Of a stretch of DNA of 64,000 nt, positions 49,408 to 59,671 are shown in pieces. Both the position numbers and the translations under genes were made by a program. Position 1 is the first letter of the stretch; the number at the start of each line of letters is the position of its first letter. The notes under the pieces were generated by a model. It was not told the origin of the DNA. It was given only the letters and a program-made list of their open reading frames with translations, and did not search any database. Source of the stretch: Buchnera aphidicola (Myzocallis carpini) (GTDB taxonomy: Bacteria; Pseudomonadota; Gammaproteobacteria; Enterobacterales; Enterobacteriaceae). The stretch is from the NCBI RefSeq assembly GCF_964059025.1, contig NZ_OZ060376.1, positions 62,392-126,391 of the forward strand. Direction: 5' to 3'.

Positions 49408-49887
49408 TTACATTATATGAGAATTTTGAATCATTTTATTTTTTATTAAAAATATTAATCCAATTATTATAATAATATCTGCAAAGTTTAGAATAACTAC
49501 ATGTATATGATATAGATAAATATCTATAAAATCTATTATGTATCCATATTGTATTCTATCAAAAGTATTTCCTATGGATCCTCCCAATATTAATATATAT
49601 TGAATGTTATCTTGGTGGTTTAAATAATTATTTTGGAAAATCACAGTGATTGTAATAACGTTAATAATAATAATAAGATAATTTAAATATTGAGGAAATT
49701 TTGTAAAAAAAGTATAGGCTATCTGATGGTTATGTACATAATAAATATTGATTATAGATACTATTTTTTGAAATTGATATAGATTATAATTATATACGAT
49801 ATATAGTTTACTACAAAAATCTATCATGAATATGATTAACAATAAAAAAAAGTTTTTATATAAATTTTCTTTTTTCTCCATTTTCAT
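49408..49887 (-). CDS. lspA: Lipoprotein signal peptidase
   Basis: LspA cleaves prolipoprotein signal peptides in the inner membrane. Four hydrophobic segments are visible. The two catalytic aspartates are in GGSIGNTFDRIQYGYIIDFID (NxxDR) and VVILNFADIIII (FAD). The segment corresponding to E. coli ARNYGAAFSF reads VHNHQIAYTF, keeping the Asn but losing Gly. The frame opens at 49929, but the ATG at 49887 gives 159 residues (E. coli 164) with an N-terminus of normal length. It overlaps the end of ileS by 32 bases. The exact start is uncertain because no clear Shine-Dalgarno site is visible. Confidence 0.88.
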   Translation of the reverse strand: MKMEKKENLYKNFFLLLIIFMIDFCSKLYIVYNYNLYQFQKIVSIINIYYVHNHQIAYTFFTKFPQYLNYLIIIINVITITVIFQNNYLNHQDNIQYILILGGSIGNTFDRIQYGYIIDFIDIYLYHIHVVILNFADIIIIIGLIFLIKNKMIQNSHIM

Positions 49888-52669
49888 ATATATTTTTATT
49901 ACATCTATTACAAATTTCTTTATTGACATTTTTGATATATATATGATTATAATAATTCCAACATCTTGGGCATTTTATACCAAAATATTTTTGTATTAAT
50001 ATTTTTATATCTTGAATATTTTTATTTTTATAAGATTTTATAGGTGCATCTTGATATTTTTGAATTGTTACTTTAGAAACTAAAAATAAAAATTTTAATT
50101 CGTATGCAAGTATTGTAACTAATTTATAGAAATCATTTTTTACATATAATATAATGCTACTTTCCAGAGAATTTTTTATATTTTTCTTTTTTTTTTCTAA
50201 TTCTATTATTTTATTAATTTCAATCCTTAAATTATATAATTTAATCCAGTTTTCATTACTAATAGCATTCTTTTGTAATATATTGTATGGAATTCGAAAC
50301 CATTCTTCTATAAAAATCGATGTATCATGTTTTCCAGGTATATATTCCCAAATTTCATCTGCCGTAAATGGTAATATTGGAGTTATCCAGCGAACTAATG
50401 CATGTAGAATATAATATAATGCCGTTTGGCAACTTTTTCTTTCTATACTATTTTTTTGTAATGTATATTGTCTATCTTTAATAATTTCTAAATAAAAAGA
50501 ACCTAATTCTATAGAACAAAATTGCATAATTTTTTTGACTACTTTGTGAAATTTATAATTTTGGTATAATATAATGATTTTTTCTTGTATTTTTTTTGTT
50601 CTATTTAAGATCCATTGATCTATGATTAGCATTTTAGAAAAATCAATAGTATGAGTGTATGGGTCAAAATCATTTATGTTGCTTAATAAAAATCTACTTG
50701 TATTTCGAATTCTACGATAATAATCAGAAATCTGTTTTATTATTGCATCCGATATAATAATATCGCTTGTATAATTTGTTGATGCTGTCCATAATCTTAA
50801 AACATCAGCTCCAAATTTTTTAATAATTTCTATTGGAGTAATAACATTTCCAATAGATTTAGACATTTTTTTCCCTAAGTGATCTACTGCAAATCCATGT
50901 GTTAATACTGTTTGAAATGGTAATATATTTTTCATACTTTTTGAAATAATAATAGAAGACATAAACCATCCTCTATATTGATCTGATCCTTCTAAGTACA
51001 TGTGGAGGTTATTAATTTTATTTTTTTTATTACTACTGATTGTATTATTTATACATCCTGATTCAAACCAAACATCTAAAATATCTTTAGATTTTTTATA
51101 TTCTTGATAATCTTTACCTAAAATTTCTTTTTTATCTATTTTCCACCATATTTCTATTCCGTGTAACTTGATAAGGTTACTAATTATTTTAAAAATATTA
51201 GTAGTTTCTGGATGTAGTTGATTGGTTTTTTTATGCAGAAATACTGTTATAGGTACTCCCCATACTCTTTGTCTAGAAATACACCAGTCAGGACGATTTT
51301 CAATCATTGTATGCATTCTATTATATCCCCAGTCAGGGATCCATTTTACTTTTTTAATATCATTTAGTATATTTTTTTTAAATACTTTATTTTGTACTTT
51401 TATAAACCATTGTTTAGTTGTTCTATAAATAATAGGTGTTTTATGTCTCCAACAATGTGGATAGGAATGATATAAATTTTCAGAACATAATAATAAATTG
51501 TTATTTTGAATTAATTCAATAATTATTTTTTCGCTTTTAAAAATATTTAAATAATTTAATTTATCATGTATATTATTGATGTAATTTCCTGCATGATCAA
51601 TAATATTTGCTATAGGTATTTTATATTTTCTACTTATCAAATAATCTTCTTCACCGTGATCTGGTGCTATATGTACAGCTCCTGTTCCTGCATCCAGTGT
51701 CACATGTGTTGATAATATAATTGGTATTGTATTATTTAGAAATGGATGTATAAATTGCAAATGTTCTAATTGGTGTCCATATATCGTACTACAAACTTTC
51801 CATTTTGTGATTTTTATTTTTTTCATAATATTTACAACTAATTTTTTTGCAATAATTACATATTTTTTTTTGTAGCAAATTAATTGATATTGAAAATTAG
51901 GATGAACGGCAATTGCCCGATTTGCTGGAATACTCCATGGAGTTGTGGTCCAAATACTTATATATATCGCTAGTATTTTGATATTAATTGAAAAAATTTT
52001 TTTCAGATTTTCTAATTGGAAACATGAAAAAAGTACAATAATAGATTTTGTTTTTTTTGTATCATATTCTACTTCTGCTTCTGCTAATGCAGACTGGCAT
52101 TTTATACACCAATGCACAGGTTTAAATCCTTGATACAAATATTTATTTTCAATAATTTTTCCTAATATTTTTATAACATTAGATTCTAAGTTTGGTTGCA
52201 TAGTTAATTGTGCATTTTCCCAATCGCCAAAAATTCCTAATCTTATAAAATCTTTTTTTTGTTTTTTTACTTGTTGTATAACATATTCTTTACACATTTG
52301 TCTAAACTTTTCTTTTGTTATTTGATCTCCTGGTTTTCCAAATTGTTTTTCTATTTGATGTTCAATAGGTAATCCATGGCAGTCCCAAAATGGAGTATAT
52401 GGTGTATTAAAACCACATAATGTTTTTGATTTTGTAATAATATCTTTTAAAATTTTATTTATAGCATGACCAATGTGAATATTTCCATTAGCATATGGTG
52501 GTCCGTCGTGTATTATAAAATTGGGTTTTTTTTCGTTTTTTTTTCGAATTTGTTGGTATATATTATTTTTTTTCCATTTATTTAAAGTAACAGGTTCTTT
52601 TTCAGATAAATTACCTCTCATTGGAAAGTTTGTTTTAGGTAAATTTAAAGTGTTTTGATAAGATTTCAT
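49856..52669 (-). CDS. ileS: Isoleucyl-tRNA synthetase
   Basis: IleRS, a class I synthetase of 937 residues (E. coli 938). HIGH is in ANGNIHIGHAINKIL near residue 58 and KMSKS in GKKMSKSIGN near 595. The CP1 editing domain retains its key residues, with WTTTPWSIPANRA near 240-252 and GTGAVHIAPDHGEEDY near 328-343 (His and Asp conserved). The C-terminal zinc finger has CPRCWNY and ICNRCNKN. GAGG lies before the ATG. The gene before it in E. coli, ribF, is absent. Confidence 0.97.
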   Translation of the reverse strand: MKSYQNTLNLPKTNFPMRGNLSEKEPVTLNKWKKNNIYQQIRKKNEKKPNFIIHDGPPYANGNIHIGHAINKILKDIITKSKTLCGFNTPYTPFWDCHGLPIEHQIEKQFGKPGDQITKEKFRQMCKEYVIQQVKKQKKDFIRLGIFGDWENAQLTMQPNLESNVIKILGKIIENKYLYQGFKPVHWCIKCQSALAEAEVEYDTKKTKSIIVLFSCFQLENLKKIFSINIKILAIYISIWTTTPWSIPANRAIAVHPNFQYQLICYKKKYVIIAKKLVVNIMKKIKITKWKVCSTIYGHQLEHLQFIHPFLNNTIPIILSTHVTLDAGTGAVHIAPDHGEEDYLISRKYKIPIANIIDHAGNYINNIHDKLNYLNIFKSEKIIIELIQNNNLLLCSENLYHSYPHCWRHKTPIIYRTTKQWFIKVQNKVFKKNILNDIKKVKWIPDWGYNRMHTMIENRPDWCISRQRVWGVPITVFLHKKTNQLHPETTNIFKIISNLIKLHGIEIWWKIDKKEILGKDYQEYKKSKDILDVWFESGCINNTISSNKKNKINNLHMYLEGSDQYRGWFMSSIIISKSMKNILPFQTVLTHGFAVDHLGKKMSKSIGNVITPIEIIKKFGADVLRLWTASTNYTSDIIISDAIIKQISDYYRRIRNTSRFLLSNINDFDPYTHTIDFSKMLIIDQWILNRTKKIQEKIIILYQNYKFHKVVKKIMQFCSIELGSFYLEIIKDRQYTLQKNSIERKSCQTALYYILHALVRWITPILPFTADEIWEYIPGKHDTSIFIEEWFRIPYNILQKNAISNENWIKLYNLRIEINKIIELEKKKKNIKNSLESSIILYVKNDFYKLVTILAYELKFLFLVSKVTIQKYQDAPIKSYKNKNIQDIKILIQKYFGIKCPRCWNYYNHIYIKNVNKEICNRCNKNIYENGEKRKFI

Positions 52670-52959
52670 CGAATCCTCATTATGAATAAAAATATATATT
52701 TAATACTAAAATATTTTTAATAGTTTTTTATAATATATGTTATAATACTGTGATATACAGTTTTACTTCTAAAGATATACTTTATTAATATTTTATATTT
52801 TCAAAATTATTATTTTTATATGGAATGATATTGATTCTGTATGTATAAAATAATTATTTTTTACAAAATACTTTAAAAATTTTGAAATATTCATATTGAT
52901 TAGTATTTTATGAACTATTATATGTAAGTTGTTCATTTTTCATAATAGGAGAAATATCA

Positions 52960-53223
52960 TTGTCTAATATTAAATCTTCTAAAAAACATGCTATACAATC
53001 TAAAAAAAATAATCAATTTAATAAAAGTAGAAAATCTTTATTACGTACATTAATTAAAAAAGTTGATATAGCAATTATTCAAAAAAATAAAATTCTTGCA
53101 CAAGAGTCGTGGAAAATATTACAACCTATTCTAGATCGTTTTGCAACTAAAAAAATAATTCATAAAAATAAAGCATCTAGATGTAAATCTAGATTATATT
53201 TAAAAATAAAAAAAATACCTTAA
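52960..53223 (+). CDS. rpsT: 30S ribosomal protein S20, UUG start
   Basis: S20 is an all-helical protein that binds 16S rRNA. It has 87 residues, as in E. coli. It begins SNIKSSKKHAIQSKK and has RKSLLRTLIKKVD and IIHKNKASRCKSRL near the end. The only start that fits is the TTG at 52960, with AGGAGA six bases upstream. E. coli rpsT also uses UUG, where it is part of autoregulation by S20. This suggests that the unusual start is ancestral rather than decay. Confidence 0.97.
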   Translation: MSNIKSSKKHAIQSKKNNQFNKSRKSLLRTLIKKVDIAIIQKNKILAQESWKILQPILDRFATKKIIHKNKASRCKSRLYLKIKKIP

Positions 53224-53253
53224 TACTTTGTATTTATATTATTTTTATGACAG

Positions 53254-53290
53254 TAGTATTGCTTCATATATATTTTATAAAGCAATACTA
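53254..53290. terminator. Bidirectional terminator between rpsT and dnaJ
   Basis: A perfect 11-bp inverted repeat, TAGTATTGCTT (53254-53264) and AAGCAATACTA (53280-53290), with a 15-base loop. T-rich sequence follows on the plus strand (TATTTTTTATTTTG) and A-rich sequence lies on the other side. It lies between the converging ends of rpsT and dnaJ and could serve both. Confidence 0.75.
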
Positions 53291-53296
53291 TATTTT

Positions 53297-54442
53297 TTAT
53301 TTTGTTAAATCGTCAAAAAACTTTTTGATACCTTCAAAAAATCTTTTTGATTTTGGATTATTTTTTTTTTTATTTTTATTATTATTAATACTACGCTCTA
53401 ATTCTCTAAGTAGTTCTTTTTGTTTATTGTTCAAATTAATTGGTGTTTCTATGATGATTCTACAAAATAGATCACCCATATTTTGATTTCGAATAGATCG
53501 GATTCCTTTCCCTTGAATTCTGAATAGCTTTCCTGATTGTGTTTCTTCTGGTATTCGAATTTTAATTTTTCCATCTAATGTAGGTACTTCAATATTACCT
53601 CCCAATGCAGCCATACAAAAATTAATAGGAACATCGCAATATAAATTATTTTCTTTTCTTTGAAAAATATTGTGTTTTTTTACAAAAATTTGAATATATA
53701 GATCTCCTGATTGTGCACCATGTTTTCCTGCTTCTCCTTCATTTTGGAGTTTTATTTTATCATTAGTATCAACACCCTTTGGTATTTTAATAATGATTTT
53801 TTTTGGTTTTTTAATTCTTCCACTACCATTGCATTGATTGCAAGGATTATCAATGATTTCACCGCTACCTTGACAATTAGAACATGTTTGTTGAACAGAA
53901 AAAAAACCTTGTCTAATGTGTATTTGACCACTTCCTTTACAAGGATTACATTTTTTCGATTTTTCTCCTAAATATGAACCACTACCATGACAAAAATTAC
54001 ATTTTTGAAATATAGGAATAAAAATTTCTTTGCTCACTCCTTTTACGGATTCTTCTAAAGAGATTTCGATATTATATTGCAGATCTGATCCTTTTTTTGG
54101 TTTATTTTTTTTATTACTACCGAAAATATCACCAAAAACATCTCCGAAAATATCACTAAAATCTGTATTACTAGAAAAATTACCGTCGAAGGAGGTATTA
54201 TTTGAATATCCACCTTGTTCAAAAGCACTGTGTCCATATTGGTCATATGCTGATCTTTTTTGCGAATCAATTAATACTTCATATGCTTCTTTAATTTCTT
54301 TAAATTTATTTTCGGCATTTTTGTTGTCTGGATTTCTATCAGGATGATATTGCATAGCTAATTTTTTATAAGCTTTTTTTATTTCTCTATCATTAGCAGA
54401 CTTAGGAATGTTTAATATTTTATAATAATCTTTTTTTGTCAT
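53297..54442 (-). CDS. dnaJ: Chaperone protein DnaJ
   Basis: DnaJ delivers substrates to DnaK and stimulates its ATPase. It has 381 residues (E. coli 376). The J domain (1-70) contains YHPDRNPDN with the HPD motif, followed by a Gly/Ser/Phe-rich linker. Four zinc-binding repeats are intact: [24 protein letters not shown] and CNQCNGSG near 150-210. The C-terminal substrate domain has [12 protein letters not shown] and [16 protein letters not shown] precedes the ATG. It lies 84 bases after dnaK. Confidence 0.97.
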   Translation of the reverse strand: MTKKDYYKILNIPKSANDREIKKAYKKLAMQYHPDRNPDNKNAENKFKEIKEAYEVLIDSQKRSAYDQYGHSAFEQGGYSNNTSFDGNFSSNTDFSDIFGDVFGDIFGSNKKNKPKKGSDLQYNIEISLEESVKGVSKEIFIPIFQKCNFCHGSGSYLGEKSKKCNPCKGSGQIHIRQGFFSVQQTCSNCQGSGEIIDNPCNQCNGSGRIKKPKKIIIKIPKGVDTNDKIKLQNEGEAGKHGAQSGDLYIQIFVKKHNIFQRKENNLYCDVPINFCMAALGGNIEVPTLDGKIKIRIPEETQSGKLFRIQGKGIRSIRNQNMGDLFCRIIIETPINLNNKQKELLRELERSINNNKNKKKNNPKSKRFFEGIKKFFDDLTK

Positions 54443-54471
54443 TCGATTTTCCTAAATATTACGAATTTTTA

Positions 54472-54501
54472 ACGGACGTAAATATAATGTAATACGCCCG
54501 T
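54472..54501 (-). promoter_or_regulatory. Hairpin between dnaK and dnaJ
   Basis: On the minus strand the 84-base dnaK-dnaJ spacer contains a stem ACGGGCGTA with TACGTCCGT (one G-U pair) around a 12-base A+T loop. It is the most G+C-rich element in the area and there is no T tract. It may act as a weak terminator or processing/stability element that lowers dnaJ expression relative to dnaK. Confidence 0.5.
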
Positions 54502-54526
54502 ATGAATTTAGAGATATTAGAAGATA

Positions 54527-56446
54527 TTATTTTTTATTTTTTGGTTCTTTAATTTCTTCAAATTCTGCATCAACTACATTATCTTCTTTTTTATTAGAAT
54601 TATTTTGTTGATTTTTTTGAATATCTTTTTGTTTTTTTTGTGCTATTTCGATTAATTTACTACTTTTTTGTATTAATTCTTGTATTTTATTTTCTATATC
54701 AGATTTATTATCTTTTTTTAATAATATATCTAATTCTCCAATAACTTTATTAATATTTTCATATTCTTCTTTTGTAAGTTGATTTTTTACTTCTTGTAAT
54801 TGTTTTTTTGTACTATGTGAAATTTGATCGCCTTGATTTTTAACTTTAATAAGTTCTTCAAATTGTCGATCAGATTCAGCATTTATTTCAGCATCTGATA
54901 TCATTTTTTTAATTTCAGATTCTTTTAATCCAGATGATGCTTGTATTGTAATTTTTTGTTCTTTTCCTGTTTTTTTATCTTTTGCTGAAACATGTAATAT
55001 ACCATCTGCATCAATATCAAATGTTACTTCAATTTGTGGAATTCCTCTTGGAGCAGGTTCGATGCCATCTAAGTTAAATTGTCCTAAAGATTTGTTATCA
55101 GTAGATTTTTTTCTTTCACCTTGTAAAATATGTATAGTCACTGCTGATTGATTATCTTCTGCGGTGGAAAAAATTTGACTATGTTTAGTTGGAATAGTAG
55201 TATTTTTATTAATTAGTGGTGTCATAATATTACCCATGGTTTCAATACCCAATGATAATGGTGTGACATCTAATAGTAATACGTCTTTTACTTCTCCTGA
55301 TAGTACTCCTCCTTGTACTGCAGCACCAACAGCAACTGCTTCGTCAGGATTGACATCTTTTCTAGGTTTTTTTCCGAAAAATTTTTCTACTTTTTCTTGT
55401 ACTAGTGGCATCCGAGTTTGTCCACCAACTAATATTACATCATTGATATCAGAAATAGATATTTTGGCATCTTTTAGTGCGATTTTTAACGGAGTAATAG
55501 ATCTTGTAATAAGATCTTCTACTAATGATTCTAATTTTGATCTGGTTATTTTAATATTTAAATGTTTTGGTCCATTAGCATCAGCAGTAATATATGGTAA
55601 ATTAACATCACTTTGTTGTGTCGATGATAATTCTATTTTAGTTTTTTCAGCAGCTTCTTTTAATCTTTGCATAGCAAGGGCATCATTTCTCAAATCAATT
55701 CTTTGTTCTTTTTTAAATTCTTCTACTAAATAATTAATTAAACGGCTATCAAAGTCTTCTCCTCCTAAATGAGTATCTCCATTTGTGGAAAGCACTTCAA
55801 AAGTTTTTTCTTGATCTACATTATCTATTTCAATAATTGAAATATCAAATGTACCTCCCCCTAAGTCATATACAGCAACTATTTTATTTCCTTTACTTTT
55901 ATCTAATCCATATGCTAAAGCTGCAGCAGTTGGTTCATTAATAATACGTTTTACTGTTAATCCTGCTATTTTTCCTGCGTCTTTTGTTGCTTGTCTTTGT
56001 GCATCGTTAAAATATGCTGGTACTGTGATTACTGCTTCTGTAATTCTTTCTCCTAAATAATTTTCTGCTGTTTTTTTCATTTTTTTTAATATTTCAGCAG
56101 AAATTTGAGGTGGTGCTAGATGTTTTCCTTTAACATTAATCCAAGCATCTCCATTATTTGAATTAATAATTTTATATGGCATGATCTTTATATCTTTTTG
56201 TACTTCTTCATCCTGAAATTTTCTACCCATTAATCTTTTTATAGCAAATAAGGTATTTTTTGGATTAGTTACTGATTGGCGTTTTGCCGGTTGTCCTACT
56301 AATATTTCTTCGTCTTTAGTATATGCAATAATAGATGGAGTAGTACGATCACCTTCTGAATTTTCTAATACTTTAGGTTGTTTACCATCCATAATTGCAA
56401 TACAGGAATTTGTAGTTCCTAAATCTATTCCAATAATTTTTCCCAT
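54527..56446 (-). CDS. dnaK: Chaperone protein DnaK (Hsp70)
   Basis: DnaK, an ATP-driven folding chaperone of 639 residues (E. coli 638). The nucleotide-binding domain begins [17 protein letters not shown] and contains [36 protein letters not shown] near 195 and [14 protein letters not shown] near 337. The linker is [18 protein letters not shown] and the substrate-binding domain includes [24 protein letters not shown]. The lid ends in an Asn/Lys-rich tail [15 protein letters not shown] precedes the ATG, and a sigma-32-like promoter lies about 100 bases upstream. Confidence 0.98.
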   Translation of the reverse strand: MGKIIGIDLGTTNSCIAIMDGKQPKVLENSEGDRTTPSIIAYTKDEEILVGQPAKRQSVTNPKNTLFAIKRLMGRKFQDEEVQKDIKIMPYKIINSNNGDAWINVKGKHLAPPQISAEILKKMKKTAENYLGERITEAVITVPAYFNDAQRQATKDAGKIAGLTVKRIINEPTAAALAYGLDKSKGNKIVAVYDLGGGTFDISIIEIDNVDQEKTFEVLSTNGDTHLGGEDFDSRLINYLVEEFKKEQRIDLRNDALAMQRLKEAAEKTKIELSSTQQSDVNLPYITADANGPKHLNIKITRSKLESLVEDLITRSITPLKIALKDAKISISDINDVILVGGQTRMPLVQEKVEKFFGKKPRKDVNPDEAVAVGAAVQGGVLSGEVKDVLLLDVTPLSLGIETMGNIMTPLINKNTTIPTKHSQIFSTAEDNQSAVTIHILQGERKKSTDNKSLGQFNLDGIEPAPRGIPQIEVTFDIDADGILHVSAKDKKTGKEQKITIQASSGLKESEIKKMISDAEINAESDRQFEELIKVKNQGDQISHSTKKQLQEVKNQLTKEEYENINKVIGELDILLKKDNKSDIENKIQELIQKSSKLIEIAQKKQKDIQKNQQNNSNKKEDNVVDAEFEEIKEPKNKK

Positions 56447-56540
56447 ATTTATTTCCTTATTGTTTATTTAGTTTAATAACATATATACTGATTTTTGATA
56501 ACCTATATTTCATTTAAAGGTGATTTATCCTATTAAAGAT

Positions 56541-56568
56541 AAATAAGGTCTTTTTATTTTTGATCAAG
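56541..56568 (-). promoter_or_regulatory. Sigma-32 heat-shock promoter of dnaK
   Basis: On the minus strand, CTTGATC (56568-56562) and CCTTATTT (56548-56541) are separated by 13 bases. The sigma-32 consensus is CTTGAAA and CCCCATNT at this spacing. E. coli dnaK P1 has CTTGATG, a 13-base spacer and CCCCATTT, so the element looks like a decayed copy of that promoter. It points at dnaK, whose start lies 94 bases downstream. Confidence 0.75.
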
Positions 56569-56716
56569 TGAGATTTTAAAATATTTAAATAATAATTATT
56601 AAAAATATTTTAAGAAATTTAAAATTTATTTTTACTTATATATATTGTATTTTTTTAAAATTTCATATTTTGTAAATAATCTTTGTATTTTATCATAAAT
56701 ATAGGAATTTCATTAT

Positions 56717-57103
56717 ATGCAAAATTATCAATTTATGTTGTTTATTTTTTCTTCTTTTAGTATTTGTATATTTATGTTATTGGCTGGTTGTTTTTTAGGT
56801 TCATATAATGTCTCAAGAAAAAAAAATATTCCTTTTGAATCAGGAATTACTTCTTATGGAGATACAAACATAAGATTTTCTATAAAATTTTATTTGTTAG
56901 CAGTTCTTTTTGTACTTTTTGATGTTGAAGCGTTATATATTTATACATGGTCTATTAGTATAAGAAAAATTGGCTGGATGGGTTTTTTTGAAATATTTAT
57001 ATTTATTGTTATGTTAATACTATCATTAGTATATCTTGTAAAAGAAAATGTTTTTTCTTGGACTCCAAAAAAATCTAATAATATTATTAATAATATTTTT
57101 TAA
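56717..57103 (+). CDS. nuoA: NADH-quinone oxidoreductase subunit A
   Basis: NuoA is a small membrane subunit of complex I with three helices. The protein has 128 residues (E. coli 147). Family motifs are FESGITSYGDTNIRFSIKFYLLAVLFVLFDVEALYIYTW (residues 48-86, read in parts), including the conserved FDVE that contacts the quinone region. An AGGAA site lies eight bases before the ATG. The first gene of the nuo operon, divergent from dnaK. Confidence 0.95.
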   Translation: MQNYQFMLFIFSSFSICIFMLLAGCFLGSYNVSRKKNIPFESGITSYGDTNIRFSIKFYLLAVLFVLFDVEALYIYTWSISIRKIGWMGFFEIFIFIVMLILSLVYLVKENVFSWTPKKSNNIINNIF

Positions 57104-57122
57104 TTATGATTAGGACAATTTT

Positions 57123-57794
57123 ATGAAATATACTTTAACAAAAATCAATGTTCAAAATTCCGGAAAATACCCTCAAAATACTAAAAAAATAGTAAACGAT
57201 CCTATAGATAAAAAAAATACTCAAAATATTTTTACAGGGAAATTATCCTTTTTGTTAAAAAAATTAGTTAATTGGAGTAGAAAAAATTCTTTGTGGCCAT
57301 ATAACTTTGGGTTATCATGTTGTTATGTTGAAATGGTAACATCTTTTACATCTGTACATGATGTTTCTAGATTCGGTGCTGAAGTGTTACGGGCTTCTCC
57401 GAGACAATCAGATGTTATGATTATTTCTGGTACACCATTTATTAAAATGGTACCAGTGATTCAAAGATTATATGACCAAATGTTAGAACCTAAATGGGTT
57501 ATTTCCATGGGTTCTTGTGCTAATTCTGGAGGTATGTATGACATTTATTCTGTAGTTCAAGGAGTTGACAAATTTTTACCGGTAGATGTGTATATTCCTG
57601 GTTGTCCTCCACGTCCTGAGGCATATATACAAGGATTAATGTTATTACAGGAAAAAATTGGAAAAGAACGTAGACCTTTGTCTTGGGTAGTTGGAGATCA
57701 AGGTATTTACCAAGCTAATATGAAATCTATGAAAACAAAAAAACATCTTATAAGATCTCAAATATATAATTTATCAACTCCAGAAAATATTTAA
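57123..57794 (+). CDS. nuoB: NADH-quinone oxidoreductase subunit B
   Basis: NuoB carries the N2 4Fe-4S cluster, the last in the electron chain to quinone. It has 223 residues (E. coli 220). The four cluster cysteines are present: the pair in LSCCYVEMV near residue 63, one in [13 protein letters not shown] near 130 and one in [11 protein letters not shown] near 160. [21 protein letters not shown] is also typical. It follows nuoA after 19 bases. Confidence 0.97.
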   Translation: MKYTLTKINVQNSGKYPQNTKKIVNDPIDKKNTQNIFTGKLSFLLKKLVNWSRKNSLWPYNFGLSCCYVEMVTSFTSVHDVSRFGAEVLRASPRQSDVMIISGTPFIKMVPVIQRLYDQMLEPKWVISMGSCANSGGMYDIYSVVQGVDKFLPVDVYIPGCPPRPEAYIQGLMLLQEKIGKERRPLSWVVGDQGIYQANMKSMKTKKHLIRSQIYNLSTPENI

Positions 57795-57897
57795 TTGTAT
57801 AACATGTATTTATTTATATGATAACAATGATTTTATTAATATATTTATTTTAAGATATGATATTATTGATGCAATATTGAATTTTTGAGTTTTTATC

Positions 57898-59637
57898 ATG
57901 GATATTCTTCTTCAAGAATTACGTAATTACTTTAAAGATTATACATTTATTGTTCAAAAAACATTAATTCACGCTTTGGTAATTTGGGTAAATCGTGATA
58001 TTTTATTAGAAGTAGTGAATTTCTTGAAAAACTTTAATAATTCTGATGTCATGTTATTTGATTTACATGGTATTGATGAACGGTTACGAATTTATAAAAA
58101 AAATTTGCCTACTTCTGATTTTTCTGTTTTTTATCATTTGTTTTTTTTTAATAAAAATATTGATGTTTTAATTAAAGTTCCTTTATTAGAAAAAGATTTA
58201 AATATTCCAACATTAACAAAAATTTTTCCAAATGCTAATTGGTATGAGCGCGAAACATGGGAAATGTTTGGTATTATTTTTAATAATCATCCAAATTTAA
58301 CTCGTATTATTATGCCAAAAAAATGGATCGGACATCCTTTAAGAAAAGATTATCCAGCAAGAGCAACTGAAAATATCCCTTTTTTTTTAGATCAAGAAAA
58401 AGAAAATTTAGCTATGGAGGATTTATCTTTTAATCCGAAAGAATGGGGAATGAAGGAAGGAAATAAATATTCAGATTTTATGTTTTTAAATCTTGGTCCT
58501 AACCATCCTTCTGCACACGGAGCTTTTAGAATTGTTTTACAGTTAGATGGTGAAGAAATTATAGATTGTGTTCCAGATATTGGATATCATCATCGAGGTG
58601 CAGAAAAAATGGCAGAACGTCAATCATGGCATAGTTATATTCCTTATACAGATCGCATTGAATATTTAGGCGGATGTGTCAATGAAATGCCATATGTATT
58701 AGCAGTAGAAAAATTAGCTAACATTATTGTTCCTAATAGAGTACAGTGTATTCGAGTGATGTTATCTGAATTGTTTCGTATTAATAGCCATCTTTTGTAT
58801 ATTTCAACATTTATTCAAGATGTTGGGGGAATGACACCTGTTTTTTTAGCTTTTACTGATCGTCAAAAAATATACGATATTATTGAAGCAATTACTGGTG
58901 CTAGAATGCATCCTGCTTGGTTTAGAATTGGAGGTGTTGCACATGATTTGCCGATGGGTTGGGATAAATTACTATTAGAATTTATAAATTGGATGCCAAA
59001 AAGATTAGATTCTTATATTAAAGTTGCCTTTCAAAATAGTATTTTAATTAATCGTTCTAAAGGAATAGCTTGTTATAATCGACAACAAGCAATAAATTGG
59101 GGTATTACTGGTGCTGGATTACGAGCAACTGGAGTAAATTTTGATGTTCGAAAACATAGACCATATTCAGGATATGAAAATTTTGATTTTACAGTGCCAT
59201 TAGGTGATGGGATTAGCGACTGTTATTCGCGGGTTATTTTAAAAATTGAAGAAATTCAGCAAAGTTTATTAATTTTAAAACAATGTTTACATAATATGCC
59301 CAGTGGACCATTTAAATCTGATCATCCTTTAACTACTCCTCCTCCAAAAGAATTAACCTTACGAAATATTGAATCTATGATTACCCATTTTTTACAAGTT
59401 TCTTGGGGACCAGTAATTCCAGCGAATGAAAGCTTTCAAATGATTGAAGCAACGAAGGGTATTAATAGTTACTATTTAATTAGTGATGGTAGTACTATGA
59501 GTTATCGTACTAGAATTCGTACTCCAAGTTTTCCTCATTTACAACAAATACCTTCTGTAATTAGAGGCAGTTTAATATCAGATTTGATTGTTTATTTAGG
59601 TAGTATTGATTTTGTTATGTCTGATGTAGATCGATAA
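57898..59637 (+). CDS. nuoC: NADH-quinone oxidoreductase subunit C/D (fused)
   Basis: A fusion of the 30-kDa (NuoC, about residues 1-180) and 49-kDa (NuoD, about 195-579) subunits of complex I, as in E. coli (about 600 residues). The C part contains [13 protein letters not shown] and [10 protein letters not shown]. The D part has [23 protein letters not shown] near 197 (in parts), [16 protein letters not shown], and DFVMSDVDR at the C-terminus. It forms the quinone-binding cavity with NuoB. Also called nuoCD. Confidence 0.97.
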   Translation: MDILLQELRNYFKDYTFIVQKTLIHALVIWVNRDILLEVVNFLKNFNNSDVMLFDLHGIDERLRIYKKNLPTSDFSVFYHLFFFNKNIDVLIKVPLLEKDLNIPTLTKIFPNANWYERETWEMFGIIFNNHPNLTRIIMPKKWIGHPLRKDYPARATENIPFFLDQEKENLAMEDLSFNPKEWGMKEGNKYSDFMFLNLGPNHPSAHGAFRIVLQLDGEEIIDCVPDIGYHHRGAEKMAERQSWHSYIPYTDRIEYLGGCVNEMPYVLAVEKLANIIVPNRVQCIRVMLSELFRINSHLLYISTFIQDVGGMTPVFLAFTDRQKIYDIIEAITGARMHPAWFRIGGVAHDLPMGWDKLLLEFINWMPKRLDSYIKVAFQNSILINRSKGIACYNRQQAINWGITGAGLRATGVNFDVRKHRPYSGYENFDFTVPLGDGISDCYSRVILKIEEIQQSLLILKQCLHNMPSGPFKSDHPLTTPPPKELTLRNIESMITHFLQVSWGPVIPANESFQMIEATKGINSYYLISDGSTMSYRTRIRTPSFPHLQQIPSVIRGSLISDLIVYLGSIDFVMSDVDR

Positions 59638-59671
59638 ATCTTTTAAAATTATTTTTTAAAGTGTGCACATT

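Noticed and set aside
55236..55733. A 165-codon frame on the plus strand inside dnaK
   Set aside because: It is antisense to the highly conserved DnaK ATPase domain; its Ser/Thr-rich translation reflects the DnaK codons.
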